Source: Prevotella sp. CAG:1058 (GTDB lineage: Bacteria; Bacteroidota; Bacteroidia; Bacteroidales; Bacteroidaceae). From it: a DNA stretch of 64,000 nucleotides. Every line of letters begins with the position of its first letter. The first letter of the stretch is position 1. The translations under genes were made by a program, and so were the position numbers. The notes beneath the pieces are model-generated. The model worked only from the letters and a program-made list of their open reading frames with translations. It did not search any database and was not told where the DNA came from. Location of the stretch: positions 3,101 to 67,100 of the forward strand of contig HF986692.1 of NCBI GenBank assembly GCA_000433175.1, given 5' to 3'. This document shows positions 53,912 to 62,498 of the stretch, piece by piece.

Positions 53912-54118
53912 CGCTGTCGGCGCACACGCCGGCTGCAAACAAGTTGGCAAGCGGCCAGGCCCGCGCTATAACGGGCAGCGGCAAAGCCCGGCTGACGGCG
54001 GCGGATGTACCGTAACGTACACGCCGCCTGCGGCCTGCACGGAACACCACCCCACGGCCGCCGGCATAGCTGCGGAAACAGCACCGCGGAGGCCGTACCA
54101 ACATGCCGAAAAAACAGT

Positions 54119-55996
54119 ATGAACATGATTTTGAAATACGACGTTATCGTAATCGGAGGCGGACACGCAGGCTGCGAAGCCGCCGCCGCCTCGGCAGGCA
54201 TGGGCGCCAGCACGTGCCTGGTTACAATGGACATGAACAAAATCGCCCAGATGAGCTGCAACCCGGCCGTGGGCGGCATTGCAAAGGGACAGATTGTAAG
54301 GGAAATCGACGCGCTGGGCGGACAGATGGGTCTCGTCACCGACGCCACGGCCATACAGTTCCGCATGCTCAACCGCTCGAAAGGCCCGGCCGTATGGAGC
54401 CCCCGAGCCCAGTGCGACCGCGGCAAGTTCATCTGGCAGTGGCGCTCCGTGCTCGACCACACCGACCGCCTCGACATCTGGCAGGACCAGGCCGAGGAGC
54501 TCATTGTGGAGCAAGGGCGCGCCGTGGGCGTAAGGACCGTGTGGGGCGTGGAGCTGCGCGCAAAGAGCGTAGTGCTGACGGCGGGCACCTTCCTCAACGG
54601 CCTGCTGCACATAGGACGCAAGCAGTTGCCCGGCGGACGCATAGCCGAGCCTGCCGTTGAACGGCTCACAGAGAGCATAACGCGCCACGGCATAACGGCC
54701 GCACGCATGAAGACGGGCACGCCGGTGCGCATAGACCGCCGCTCGGTCCACTTTGAAGACCTCGAGATACAGGAGGGCGAGCACGACTACCACGGCTTCA
54801 GCTTCATGTCTACGGGCAGGCCGCTCAAGCAACTGCCCTGCTGGACATGCTACACCAACCCCGAAGTACACGCCACGCTGATGGGCGGACTGGCCGACTC
54901 ACCACTCTACAACGGACAGATAAAGAGCATAGGCCCTCGCTACTGCCCGTCAATCGAGACAAAGCTCGTCACCTTCCCCGACAAGCAGCAACACCCCTTG
55001 TTCCTCGAGCCGGAGGGCGAAGACACCAACGAGATGTACCTCAACGGTTTCTCTTCATCAATGCCGATGGACGTCCAGATAAACGCGCTGAGGAAGATTC
55101 CGGCGCTGCGCGACGCCAAGGTTTACCGCCCGGGCTACGCAATAGAGTACGACTTCTTCGACCCGACGCAGCTGCGCCACTCGCTCGAATCTAAAATACT
55201 GCCCGGACTTTTCATGGCCGGACAGGTGAACGGCACCACGGGCTACGAGGAGGCGGCAGGCCAGGGACTCGTGGCGGGAGTAAACGCGGCACTCAGCTGC
55301 GCCGGCGGCGAACCGTTCACCATGCGCCGCGACGAGTCGTACATCGGCGTGCTAGTTGACGACCTCGTGACCAAGGGCGTGGACGAGCCTTACCGCATGT
55401 TCACCAGCCGTGCCGAGTACAGGATACTGCTGCGGCAGGACGACGCCGACGCACGACTGACCGAGCGCGCCTACGAGCTGGGTCTTGCCACACGCGAGCG
55501 TTACGACTGGTGGATGCAGAAGAAGGAAGCCGTTGCACGCGTCATAGGCTACTGCGACAACACACCGGTGAAACCGCACGACATAAACTCTGCGCTCGAA
55601 GCATTGGGCACCACCCCGCTGCGCGAGGGCTGCAAGATAGCCGACCTCATAGCACGGCCGCAGCTGACGATGGCAAATCTTTCAGAGATTCTGCCTGGAC
55701 TCAAACAGACGTTGGAATCGCTGCCTAACCGCAAGGAGGAGATAACCGAGGCCGCTGAAATCAAGATGAAATACAAGGGCTACATAGAGCGCGAGCGCAT
55801 GGTGGCCGACAAGATGCACCGCCTTGAAAACATAAAAATACGCGGACACTTCAAGTACTCGGAGATGCAGCAGCTCTCGACCGAAGCCCGGCAGAAGCTC
55901 GAAAAAATCGACCCGGAAACGCTTGCACAGGCCAGCCGAATTCCGGGCGTGTCGCCAAGCGACATCAACATAATGCTGGTGCTCATGAAACGATAG
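54119..55996 (+). CDS. mnmG: tRNA uridine-5-carboxymethylaminomethyl modification enzyme MnmG (GidA)
   Basis: The product has about 625 residues from MNMILKYDVIVIGGGHAG; the frame to 54005 adds an unlikely GC-rich tail, and a second Met at 54125 is possible. The FAD-binding GGGHAGCEAA site, the MSCNPAVGGIAKG motif, a Cys-bearing central domain and the C-terminal helical MnmE/tRNA-binding domain (IPGVSPSDINIML) are complete. With MnmE it installs cmnm5U34 in tRNAs. A perfect parS palindrome follows 11 bp after the stop. In many bacteria gidA is near the origin. Confidence 0.96.
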   Translation: MNMILKYDVIVIGGGHAGCEAAAASAGMGASTCLVTMDMNKIAQMSCNPAVGGIAKGQIVREIDALGGQMGLVTDATAIQFRMLNRSKGPAVWSPRAQCDRGKFIWQWRSVLDHTDRLDIWQDQAEELIVEQGRAVGVRTVWGVELRAKSVVLTAGTFLNGLLHIGRKQLPGGRIAEPAVERLTESITRHGITAARMKTGTPVRIDRRSVHFEDLEIQEGEHDYHGFSFMSTGRPLKQLPCWTCYTNPEVHATLMGGLADSPLYNGQIKSIGPRYCPSIETKLVTFPDKQQHPLFLEPEGEDTNEMYLNGFSSSMPMDVQINALRKIPALRDAKVYRPGYAIEYDFFDPTQLRHSLESKILPGLFMAGQVNGTTGYEEAAGQGLVAGVNAALSCAGGEPFTMRRDESYIGVLVDDLVTKGVDEPYRMFTSRAEYRILLRQDDADARLTERAYELGLATRERYDWWMQKKEAVARVIGYCDNTPVKPHDINSALEALGTTPLREGCKIADLIARPQLTMANLSEILPGLKQTLESLPNRKEEITEAAEIKMKYKGYIERERMVADKMHRLENIKIRGHFKYSEMQQLSTEARQKLEKIDPETLAQASRIPGVSPSDINIMLVLMKR

Positions 55997-56006
55997 GACG
56001 AACCTA

Positions 56007-56022
56007 TGTTTCACGTGAAACA
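56007..56022. other. parS centromere site (16/16)
   Basis: TGTTTCACGTGAAACA is identical to the canonical ParB-binding parS consensus, 11 bp after mnmG. Such a 16-bp palindrome is very unlikely by chance in 64 kb. Confidence 0.85.
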
Positions 56023-56130
56023 AAATGAGCATATTTTGTCAAACCGAGACGATGGAAAGGTCTGTAAAATAGCAACATAGGGATTTGATCCACAAGTTTG
56101 CTTGAATGTTAAAATTGGCCGTTGGCACGA

Positions 56131-56327
56131 AGGAAAGGGCGCCTTTTGAAGGTAGCCCGCATGCCACGCCACGGCGCATGCCGGCAACCCGCAGGGCAAG
56201 CCCCACCCCGCCCCGCGACGGGCGCTGGCGGGAGGCTTTGCAAGAGGTAACCTTTCATCACACAAAAGGCATCCTTTCACCGTGCAAAAGACAACCTCTT
56301 GGACGGCAAAAGGCGGTCTCTTGGAAC
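56131..56327. repeat. Family A modular palindromic repeats
   Basis: One unit (AGGGCGCCTTTTGAAGG) stands at 56137 and a block of four tandem units at 56236-56327 (GCAAGAGGTAACCTTTC, CAAAAGGCATCCTTTC, GCAAAAGACAACCTCTTG, GCAAAAGGCGGTCTCTTG). They fill most of the 385-bp gap between parS and apt. No promoter with a clear consensus was found for apt. Confidence 0.75.
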
Positions 56328-56407
56328 AGGGTTGTTTTTGCCCTACTCGACGGCATGCCATAACAACGAATTTAAACCATAATAATAATAAAGTAATCAA
56401 AGACAAA

Positions 56408-56938
56408 ATGAACAACAAGACTTTACTGGATAATCTGAGGTGCATCCCGGATTTTCCGAAAAAAGGAATCAACTTCAGAGACGTTACAACGCTGTTCGAC
56501 AATCCTGAATGCCTGCAAATAATGCAGGACGAACTGTACGACCTGTACAAGGACAAGGGCATCACCAAGATTGTAGGCATCGAGAGCCGCGGCTTCATCA
56601 TGTCGTCGGCGCTGGCGTTAAGGCTCCACGCAGGCGTAGTGTTGTGCCGCAAACCGGGCAAACTGCCGGGCGAAACGATACAGGAGAGCTACAGCAAGGA
56701 GTACGGCACAGACACTATCGAGATACACAAGGACGCCATAACGAGCGATGACGTCGTACTGCTGCACGACGACCTGCTCGCCACAGGCGGCACGATGAGG
56801 GCGGCGTACGACCTCGTGAAGAAGTTCAACCCGAAGAAAATCTACGTAAACTTCATCATCGAGCTTACACGCGAGGGACTGAACGGCCGCGACAACTTCG
56901 ACAAGGATACCGACATAACCAGCCTACTGCAAGTGTAG
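56408..56938 (+). CDS. apt: Adenine phosphoribosyltransferase
   Basis: The 176-residue purine-salvage enzyme makes AMP from adenine and PRPP. It begins at MNNKTLLDNLRCIPDFPKKG, the usual Apt N-terminus; an upstream in-frame ATG at 56282 lies inside repeat DNA. The PRPP loop reads VVLLHDDLLATGGTM, and GIESRGFI and RKPGKLPG mark the base-binding region. The length is typical. Confidence 0.95.
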   Translation: MNNKTLLDNLRCIPDFPKKGINFRDVTTLFDNPECLQIMQDELYDLYKDKGITKIVGIESRGFIMSSALALRLHAGVVLCRKPGKLPGETIQESYSKEYGTDTIEIHKDAITSDDVVLLHDDLLATGGTMRAAYDLVKKFNPKKIYVNFIIELTREGLNGRDNFDKDTDITSLLQV

Positions 56939-56980
56939 GACGCCGGAAACGGAGAAGCCGAAGACTCAATGGAGTAAAAT

Positions 56981-57089
56981 AACCGGTGAGCCTTGAGGTT
57001 AGGACATGTGCCTTGCAAGGGCGAACCGCACAGGCTAAGGCGGCCGACAATCTTCACGGCAGCCGTCCTAACCTCAAGGCTCACCGGTT
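56981..57089. repeat. Perfect 25-bp inverted repeat with 59-bp spacer
   Basis: Arms 56981-57005 and 57065-57089 are exact complements (AACCGGTGAGCCTTGAGG...). The spacer holds a small CCTTGCAAGG palindrome and no ORF. No clear target-site duplication is seen. It could be a large terminator after apt or a miniature element. Confidence 0.9.
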
Positions 57090-57121
57090 TACTTAACCCC
57101 CGTATTGCATCACGTCACTAA

Positions 57122-57137
57122 AGTTTCACGTGAAACA
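57122..57137. other. parS-like site (15/16)
   Basis: AGTTTCACGTGAAACA differs from parS consensus at the first base only. It lies 40 bp before uvrC and 1.1 kb from the perfect site. Confidence 0.75.
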
Positions 57138-57177
57138 TTATATCTGAAAATCCTTTTAAACAAAGCACTTACGCGTC

Positions 57178-59052
57178 ATGACTAAAGAAGAAAACGAGAA
57201 ACGGCTCGAGCGCTTGAAGGCCATCGTAAGCAATCTGCCCAACAAGCCCGGCAGCTACCAGTATTACGACGAGAGCGGCACGATAATATACGTGGGCAAG
57301 GCGAAGAACCTCAAGAACCGTGTGTCGTCCTATTTCCACAAGGAGGTAGACCGTTTCAAGACGAAAGTGCTTGTAAGCAAGATTCACGACATAACCTACA
57401 CGGTGGTCAATACGGAAGAAGACGCCCTGCTGCTCGAGAACAGTCTGATAAAGAAATACAAGCCACGCTACAACATCCTGCTCAAGGACGGCAAGACATA
57501 CCCCTCAATCTGCGTCACCAACGAGTATTTCCCGCGCATATTCAAGACGCGCACCATCAACAGGAAATGGGGCTCGTACTACGGCCCTTACAGCCATGTA
57601 GGCTCGATGTACGCCATACTCGACCTGATAAAGAAGCTCTACCGCCCGCGCACGTGCCATTTTCCGATAACGCGCGAGGGCATCGAGCAGGGCAAATACA
57701 AGCCCTGCTTGGAGTACCACATACACAACTGCGGCGCGCCGTGCATTGCCAAGCAGAGCTACGAGGACTACCAGGAGTGCATCGCCCAGGCGCGCGAGAT
57801 ACTTAAAGGTAACACGCGCGAGCTGCAGCGCAGCATCTACGCAAGGATGATGAAACTGGCCGAGGAGATGCGCTTCGAGGAAGCCGAGGTGCTGAAACAG
57901 CGCTACATGGCGCTCGACACCTTCTGCGCCAAGAGCGAAGTTGTAAGCCACACCATCACCAACGTCGACGTATTCACCATAACTGACGACGTAAACACGG
58001 CCTACGTGAACTACATGCACGTCACCAACGGCAGCATAAACCAGGCTCAGACGTTCGAAATGAAGAAGAAACTGAACGAAACTGCCGAGGAAGTGCTCCA
58101 GCTCGCCATTGTACAGATACGCGAACGCATGGGCAGCAGGTCGCGCGAGGTTATAGTGCCGTTCCCGCTCGACATCGAGCTTGACGGCATAACGCTCACC
58201 GTGCCGCAGCGCGGCGACAAGCGCACCCTGCTCGAACTGTCTGAAATGAACGGTAAACAGTACCGTTTCGATCGTCTGAAACAGGCTGAAAAGCTCAATC
58301 CGGAGCAGAAATCGGTGCGCCTGATGAAGGAAATACAGGACGCGCTGAAGCTGCCCAAGATGCCTTACCAGATAGAGATGTTCGACAACTCGAACATCAG
58401 CGGAACCGACGCCGTGGCGGCGTGCGTGGTGTTCAAGAAGATGAAACCAAGCAAGAAGGACTACCGCAAATACATCATCAAGACCGTGACCGGCCCCGAC
58501 GACTACGCCTCGATGCAGGAGGTGGTAAGGCGCCGCTACACACGTCTGCGCGACGAAGGCCAGCCCCTGCCCGACCTCATCATAACCGACGGCGGACAAG
58601 GGCAGATGAGCGTGGTACGCGAGGTTGTGGAAGGGGAACTAAAGCTCGACATTCCCATTGCCGGACTGGCAAAAAACGACCGCCACCGCACCAACGAACT
58701 GCTCTACGGCGTGCCGCCCATGGTGGTGGGAATGAAGACCGACAGCGAGCTGTTCCACCTGCTTACGCACATGCAGGACGAGGTGCACCGCTTCGCCATA
58801 ACCTTCCACCGCGACAAGCGCAGCAAGCACGCGCTGCACTCAGAGCTTGACGACATCAAGGGCATAGGCCCCAAGACGAAGGACGCCCTGCTGAAAGAAC
58901 TGAAGACGGTGAAACGCATCAGGGAGGCAGGCATAGACGACCTGGCGGCAGTAATAGGAAAGGCTAAGGCAAAGATAGTATGGCAACACTTCAACAACGG
59001 CGGCGCTGAGCAGGCAGAAGAGGTTCAAGACGCAGTGCAGGAGGCATTTTAA
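57178..59052 (+). CDS. uvrC: Excinuclease ABC subunit C
   Basis: The 624-residue nuclease of nucleotide-excision repair has an N-terminal GIY-YIG domain (GSYQYYDESGTIIYVGKA) for the 3' cut, a UVR motif (MRFEEAEVLKQRY), an RNase H-like domain for the 5' cut (IEMFDNSNISGTDAVA and DLIITDGGQGQM with the catalytic Asp residues) and a C-terminal helix-hairpin-helix pair. The length is normal. It heads a close run with dtd, the MazG-like gene and deoC. Confidence 0.96.
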   Translation: MTKEENEKRLERLKAIVSNLPNKPGSYQYYDESGTIIYVGKAKNLKNRVSSYFHKEVDRFKTKVLVSKIHDITYTVVNTEEDALLLENSLIKKYKPRYNILLKDGKTYPSICVTNEYFPRIFKTRTINRKWGSYYGPYSHVGSMYAILDLIKKLYRPRTCHFPITREGIEQGKYKPCLEYHIHNCGAPCIAKQSYEDYQECIAQAREILKGNTRELQRSIYARMMKLAEEMRFEEAEVLKQRYMALDTFCAKSEVVSHTITNVDVFTITDDVNTAYVNYMHVTNGSINQAQTFEMKKKLNETAEEVLQLAIVQIRERMGSRSREVIVPFPLDIELDGITLTVPQRGDKRTLLELSEMNGKQYRFDRLKQAEKLNPEQKSVRLMKEIQDALKLPKMPYQIEMFDNSNISGTDAVAACVVFKKMKPSKKDYRKYIIKTVTGPDDYASMQEVVRRRYTRLRDEGQPLPDLIITDGGQGQMSVVREVVEGELKLDIPIAGLAKNDRHRTNELLYGVPPMVVGMKTDSELFHLLTHMQDEVHRFAITFHRDKRSKHALHSELDDIKGIGPKTKDALLKELKTVKRIREAGIDDLAAVIGKAKAKIVWQHFNNGGAEQAEEVQDAVQEAF

Positions 59053-59149
59053 AGGCTCTCTGAAGGCCTGCAAGCACGTCGTCGGGGGCTACAGGGACAA
59101 GACGACAAAACGCCCGTAGAGGGCAAAATATACTAATATTTTAACCGGA

Positions 59150-59602
59150 ATGAAGACAGTAATCCAACGCGTCAGCCGTGCGTCAGTGACAATCGGCGGC
59201 GAAATAAAGTCAGAAATAGGCCGCGGCTACATGATACTCTTGGGCGTGGCAGAAGGCGACACCGAGGAAGACGTAGACTGGCTGGTCAGGAAGATTGCAG
59301 CCCTGCGCGTCTTCGACGATGCCGACGGAGTGATGAACCTGCCCATAACCGAGGTTGGCGGAGAGATGCTCGTTGTGAGCCAGTTCACCCTGCTGGCGTC
59401 GTACAAGAAGGGCAACCGCCCCTCATGGATTCACGCCGCACGCCACGAAGTGTCTATACCGCTATACGAGAGCTTCTGCGAGAAGTTGCGCAGCCTCACG
59501 GGACTCAAGGTAGGCACGGGCGAGTTCGGCGCCGACATGAAGGTGGAGCTTGTAAACGACGGCCCTGTGACCATCTGCATGGACACGAGGAATAAGGAGT
59601 GA
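59150..59602 (+). CDS. dtd: D-aminoacyl-tRNA deacylase
   Basis: The 150-residue homodimeric enzyme removes D-amino acids from tRNA. It has the Dtd pattern: MKTVIQRVSRASVTI at the N-terminus, VVSQFTLLAS and the C-terminal NDGPVTICMDT, with the Gly-cisPro-type GPVT loop. It follows uvrC after 97 bp of sequence with no clear terminator. Confidence 0.95.
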   Translation: MKTVIQRVSRASVTIGGEIKSEIGRGYMILLGVAEGDTEEDVDWLVRKIAALRVFDDADGVMNLPITEVGGEMLVVSQFTLLASYKKGNRPSWIHAARHEVSIPLYESFCEKLRSLTGLKVGTGEFGADMKVELVNDGPVTICMDTRNKE

Positions 59603-59603
59603 T

Positions 59604-59655
59604 TAAGTGAAGAACGAAGAGTGAAGAGTGAAGAATTAAGAGTGAAAAATCTATT
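59604..59655. repeat. Short tandem GTGAAGA(N) repeat
   Basis: About six degenerate 7-9-nt units (AGTGAAGA / AGAATTA) fill the space between dtd and the MazG-like gene. Similar AT-rich units lie before frdA (53020-53050) and deoC (59980-60010). Confidence 0.7.
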
Positions 59656-59660
59656 TTGAC

Positions 59661-60005
59661 ATGGATGGGGATATTACTTTACGCGAAGCGCAACAGCTTG
59701 TAGACCAGTGGATTAGGCAATACGGCGTGCGCTACTTCAGCGAACTTACCAACATGGCCTGCCTAACGGAGGAGGTGGGCGAGCTGGCGCGCGTCATGGC
59801 GCGCAAATACGGCGACCAGAGCTTCAAAAAGGGTGAGCCGCAAGACCCGTCGGATGAGATGGCAGACGTGCTGTGGGTGCTGCTCTGCCTGGCCAACCAG
59901 ACCGGGACAGACCTCACAGAAGCACTGCGCAAGAACCTTGAAAAGAAGACAAAACGCGACAATACGAGACATATTAACAATGAAAAATTAAAAAGTAAAA
60001 ATTAA
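59661..60005 (+). CDS. MazG-like nucleotide pyrophosphohydrolase
   Basis: The 114-residue all-helical NTP pyrophosphatase has the metal-binding pair EEVGELARV and DEMADVLWVL (the E-E..D-x-x-D pattern of the MazG superfamily). Its size fits the single-domain, house-cleaning type that hydrolyses non-canonical nucleotides. It has a short spacer from dtd and lies 13 bp before deoC; the basic C-terminus (KKTKRDNTRHINNEKLKSKN) is partly encoded by AT-rich repeat. Confidence 0.85.
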   Translation: MDGDITLREAQQLVDQWIRQYGVRYFSELTNMACLTEEVGELARVMARKYGDQSFKKGEPQDPSDEMADVLWVLLCLANQTGTDLTEALRKNLEKKTKRDNTRHINNEKLKSKN

Positions 60006-60018
60006 AAATCATATCATT

Positions 60019-60972
60019 ATGGCAACAGAAAACGACAACAAGACCTGCAACTGCGGGCACGAGCACAAGCACGAAGCTGACTTCCCGAAAACAAGCAAGT
60101 ACGAGGAGGCACTCGCAAAGTACAACACCGACCTTGACGACGCTGCAGTGCGCGACGCCGTAAGGCAGCTTATAGCCGAAAAGGCGCACGAGAACGACAC
60201 GCCGGAGGTAAAGAAATTCCTCTTCGGCAGCATCGAACTGACATCTCTCAAGACCACCGACAGCGACGAGAGCATACTGGCTTTCACTGAAAAGGTCAAC
60301 GAGTTTGACGCCACCTACCCCGACCTGCCCCACGTGGCAACCATCTGCGTTTACCCGTGCTTCGCACAGACGGTAAGCCAGTCGCTCGAGGTTGACGGCG
60401 TTGAGATAGCCTGTGTATCAGGCAGTTTCCCCTCGTCGCAGGCACTTATCGAGGTCAAGGTGGCCGAAACTGCACTCGCCGTGAAGGACGGAGCCACTGA
60501 AATAGACATCGTAATGCCCGTGGGCAAGTTCCTGAGCGGCGACTACGAGGGCGTGGCCGACGACATCAGCGAGCTGAAGGAGGCGTGCGGCGACGCGCCC
60601 ATGAAGGTAATCCTCGAGACTGGCTGCCTCAAGACGGCAAGCAACATCAAGAAGGCGTCGATACTGGCAATGTACGCCGGAGCCGACTACATAAAGACCT
60701 CTACGGGCAAGCTGGAACCAGCCGCAACGCCGGAGGCTGCCTACGTAATGTGCCAGGCCATCAAGGAATACTATGAAGAAACGGGCATACAGATAGGTTT
60801 TAAGCCCGCTGGCGGCCTTAATTCGGTCATGGACGCAATTATATACTACACGATAGTTAAAGAGGTCCTGGGTGAAAAATGGCTTACCAACAAGTGGCTG
60901 CGCCTCGGCACAAGCCGACTGGCCAACCTGCTGCTCAGCGAAATCACGGGAGAAGAGACTAAGTTCTTCTAA
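60019..60972 (+). CDS. deoC: Deoxyribose-phosphate aldolase
   Basis: The 317-residue TIM-barrel class I aldolase cleaves 2-deoxyribose-5-phosphate to acetaldehyde and glyceraldehyde-3-phosphate. The Schiff-base Lys is in YIKTSTGK (about 235) and the second Lys in GFKPAGG. It is longer than the ~250-260 of well-known DeoC because of a ~65-residue N-terminal extension, which begins with a Cys/His-rich segment (CNCGHEHKHE). That segment could bind metal. It ends the mnmG-to-deoC plus-strand run; the suffix-domain ORF starts 5 bp later. Confidence 0.93.
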   Translation: MATENDNKTCNCGHEHKHEADFPKTSKYEEALAKYNTDLDDAAVRDAVRQLIAEKAHENDTPEVKKFLFGSIELTSLKTTDSDESILAFTEKVNEFDATYPDLPHVATICVYPCFAQTVSQSLEVDGVEIACVSGSFPSSQALIEVKVAETALAVKDGATEIDIVMPVGKFLSGDYEGVADDISELKEACGDAPMKVILETGCLKTASNIKKASILAMYAGADYIKTSTGKLEPAATPEAAYVMCQAIKEYYEETGIQIGFKPAGGLNSVMDAIIYYTIVKEVLGEKWLTNKWLRLGTSRLANLLLSEITGEETKFF

Positions 60973-60976
60973 ATTG

Positions 60977-61080
60977 TATGGGAGAGATGGGAGTAATGAG
61001 ACAAATGAGACTTATGGGAAACATGGTTCGCATTACTCACATCTCTCCCATAACTCCCATGGCTCCCAGTTGTCCCATTG
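60977..61080. repeat. Nonamer repeat (family B), both orientations
   Basis: ATGGGAGAG-type units (60977-61025) turn into CTCCCATNN-type units (61040-61080), so the two halves are inverted to each other. They are translated as the N-terminus of the suffix-domain ORF. Confidence 0.7.
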
Positions 61081-61307
61081 TGTGCAAGAAGCATTGCGAC
61101 AGCGAGTTCTTCCGCAAAGCGATAACCGTCCGCCCGGACGAGACGATAGCAAACATCGCTATAACACTAATCCACCAGACTGACATGCTGCCGGGGAAGC
61201 TCATAGAACGACAGAAAACAAAGTTCCTAACCAACGGCGGAATAAAAGATGTATTCCGCACGCAAGGAATGGCGGAGAAACAACCAATAAGAAAGCAGGA
61301 CCTGTAA
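60978..61307 (+). CDS. Suffix-domain ORF with repeat-encoded N-terminus
   Basis: The 109 residues begin with a repeat-encoded MGEMGVMRQMRLMGNM and ISPITPMAP stretch. From about residue 40 follows a domain (VRPDETIANIAITLIHQTD, FLTNGGIKDVF) homologous to the one at 33268-33588. It fits the suffix domain seen at the C-terminus of some four-helix-bundle proteins; the bundle itself is missing. It starts 5 bp after deoC and ends at a terminator. It may be a degraded gene or a mobile module; no function can be given. Confidence 0.5.
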   Translation: MGEMGVMRQMRLMGNMVRITHISPITPMAPSCPIVCKKHCDSEFFRKAITVRPDETIANIAITLIHQTDMLPGKLIERQKTKFLTNGGIKDVFRTQGMAEKQPIRKQDL

Positions 61308-61328
61308 AATAACAAGCCCTGCTTTTTT
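61293..61328 (+). terminator. Intrinsic terminator
   Basis: A 7-bp stem (AAGCAGG with CCTGCTT) is followed by a run of six T. The stop codon of the suffix-domain ORF lies in the loop. Confidence 0.7.
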
Positions 61329-61433
61329 ATTTTATATTGATGAATATGGTTGACTGTCAAGCATTTATCAGTCATTCCACACAAATATTCCACATTAGTG
61401 GCATCGCTCAAATCATTCTAATCAACCACCACC

Positions 61434-62414
61434 CTACTTCGTCCTCTCTATAACGTAGCTCAGATAAGCCTCGAGGGCGCGGCGTATCATCTCGTCAGGC
61501 ACCCTGCTTGACAAGAACGTCTTTGCCTCGGCGTGCATCTCCTGCATGCGGCGCTCGGCGTACTCTATGCCGCCGTTGGCCTTGGTGAACTCCACCAGTC
61601 GGGCTATCTCGCCGGCTGTTACCGTGCCTTCCTTCACCTTACGCGCCAGGGCGAGCATCTCCTCGTCGCCTGTTGACTTAAGCGCGTAGATTACAGGCAG
61701 GGTCAGCTTGCCCTCAGCCATGTCGTTGCCGGTGGGCTTGCCTATCTCGGCAGAGTCGTAATAGTCGAATATGTCGTCGCGAATCTGGAAGATAATGCCC
61801 AGCGTCTTGCCGAAGCGCTTGGCCTCGCCCACCATGTCCTCGGGCACGCCGGCGGATATGGCACCGATGGCGCAGCAAGCCTCGAACAGCGCGGCGGTCT
61901 TGCGGCTGATTATCTCGTAGTAAGTATCTTCTGAAATCACGCTGTCCGATATGCTCGTAAGCTGGAGTATCTCGCCGTCTGAAAGCGTGCGGCCAAGCTC
62001 TGCAAGGTATCTGACTATCAGCTCGTTGTGCGTTACCGAAACGTGCAGCAGCGCCGTCGACAGGATATAGTCGCCAACGAGCACAGCCACCTTGTTGTCG
62101 TAAACGGCATTGACTGAAGCCTGTCCGCGCCGCTGGCGGCTCTCGTCCACCACGTCGTCATGCACGAGCGACGCCGTGTGCAGCAGTTCGAGACCCACGG
62201 CGGCGTGCAAGGTAGCGTCGGTAACCATGCCGTAGTTTTTCGCCATAAGCATGATCAGCATAGGCCTCATGCGCTTGCCGGCGCGGTTGCGTATGCGTGC
62301 GAAAATCTCCTCCTGCAGCTTGCCTTCGTGTGTCAGCGAGGCGTTGAAGAGGCTGATGAATTGTTCCAATTCACTCTTTATAGGTTCCTTGATGAGAGAT
62401 AAATAGTCAGTCAT
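61434..62414 (-). CDS. Long-chain polyprenyl diphosphate synthase
   Basis: The 326-residue all-alpha prenyltransferase has a first Asp-rich motif SLVHDDVVDESRQRRG and a second in FQIRDDIFDYYDS. It adds isopentenyl units to make the C35-C45 chain used for menaquinone side chains. The small residues upstream of the first motif fit a long-chain product, but the exact length cannot be read. It is divergent from polA and has a good promoter. Confidence 0.9.
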   Translation of the reverse strand: MTDYLSLIKEPIKSELEQFISLFNASLTHEGKLQEEIFARIRNRAGKRMRPMLIMLMAKNYGMVTDATLHAAVGLELLHTASLVHDDVVDESRQRRGQASVNAVYDNKVAVLVGDYILSTALLHVSVTHNELIVRYLAELGRTLSDGEILQLTSISDSVISEDTYYEIISRKTAALFEACCAIGAISAGVPEDMVGEAKRFGKTLGIIFQIRDDIFDYYDSAEIGKPTGNDMAEGKLTLPVIYALKSTGDEEMLALARKVKEGTVTAGEIARLVEFTKANGGIEYAERRMQEMHAEAKTFLSSRVPDEMIRRALEAYLSYVIERTK

Positions 62415-62430
62415 GCCACAAAATTTGATA

Positions 62431-62463
62431 CAAAAGTAATGATTTTATCCGATTAATGACAAA
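62431..62463 (-). promoter_or_regulatory. Promoter TTTG-N21-TACTTTTG for the polyprenyl synthase gene
   Basis: On the minus strand TTTG (62460-62463) and TACTTTTG (62431-62438) are 21 bp apart, an excellent match. On the plus strand TAACTTTA (62470-62477) is a weaker -7 box for polA. Confidence 0.8.
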
Positions 62464-62498
62464 AAATCACTAACTTTACACATAAAAAAGATTTAAAA

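Noticed and set aside
53732-54118. Replication origin oriC in the divergent gap before mnmG
   Set aside because: AT-rich and at a strand switch, but only one near-DnaA box (TGTTGATAA) was found, too few for an origin.
56981-57089. Integron attC site
   Set aside because: The 25-bp arms are perfect complements without the extra-helical bases and RYYYAAC/GTTRRRY ends of attC, and no integrase is present.
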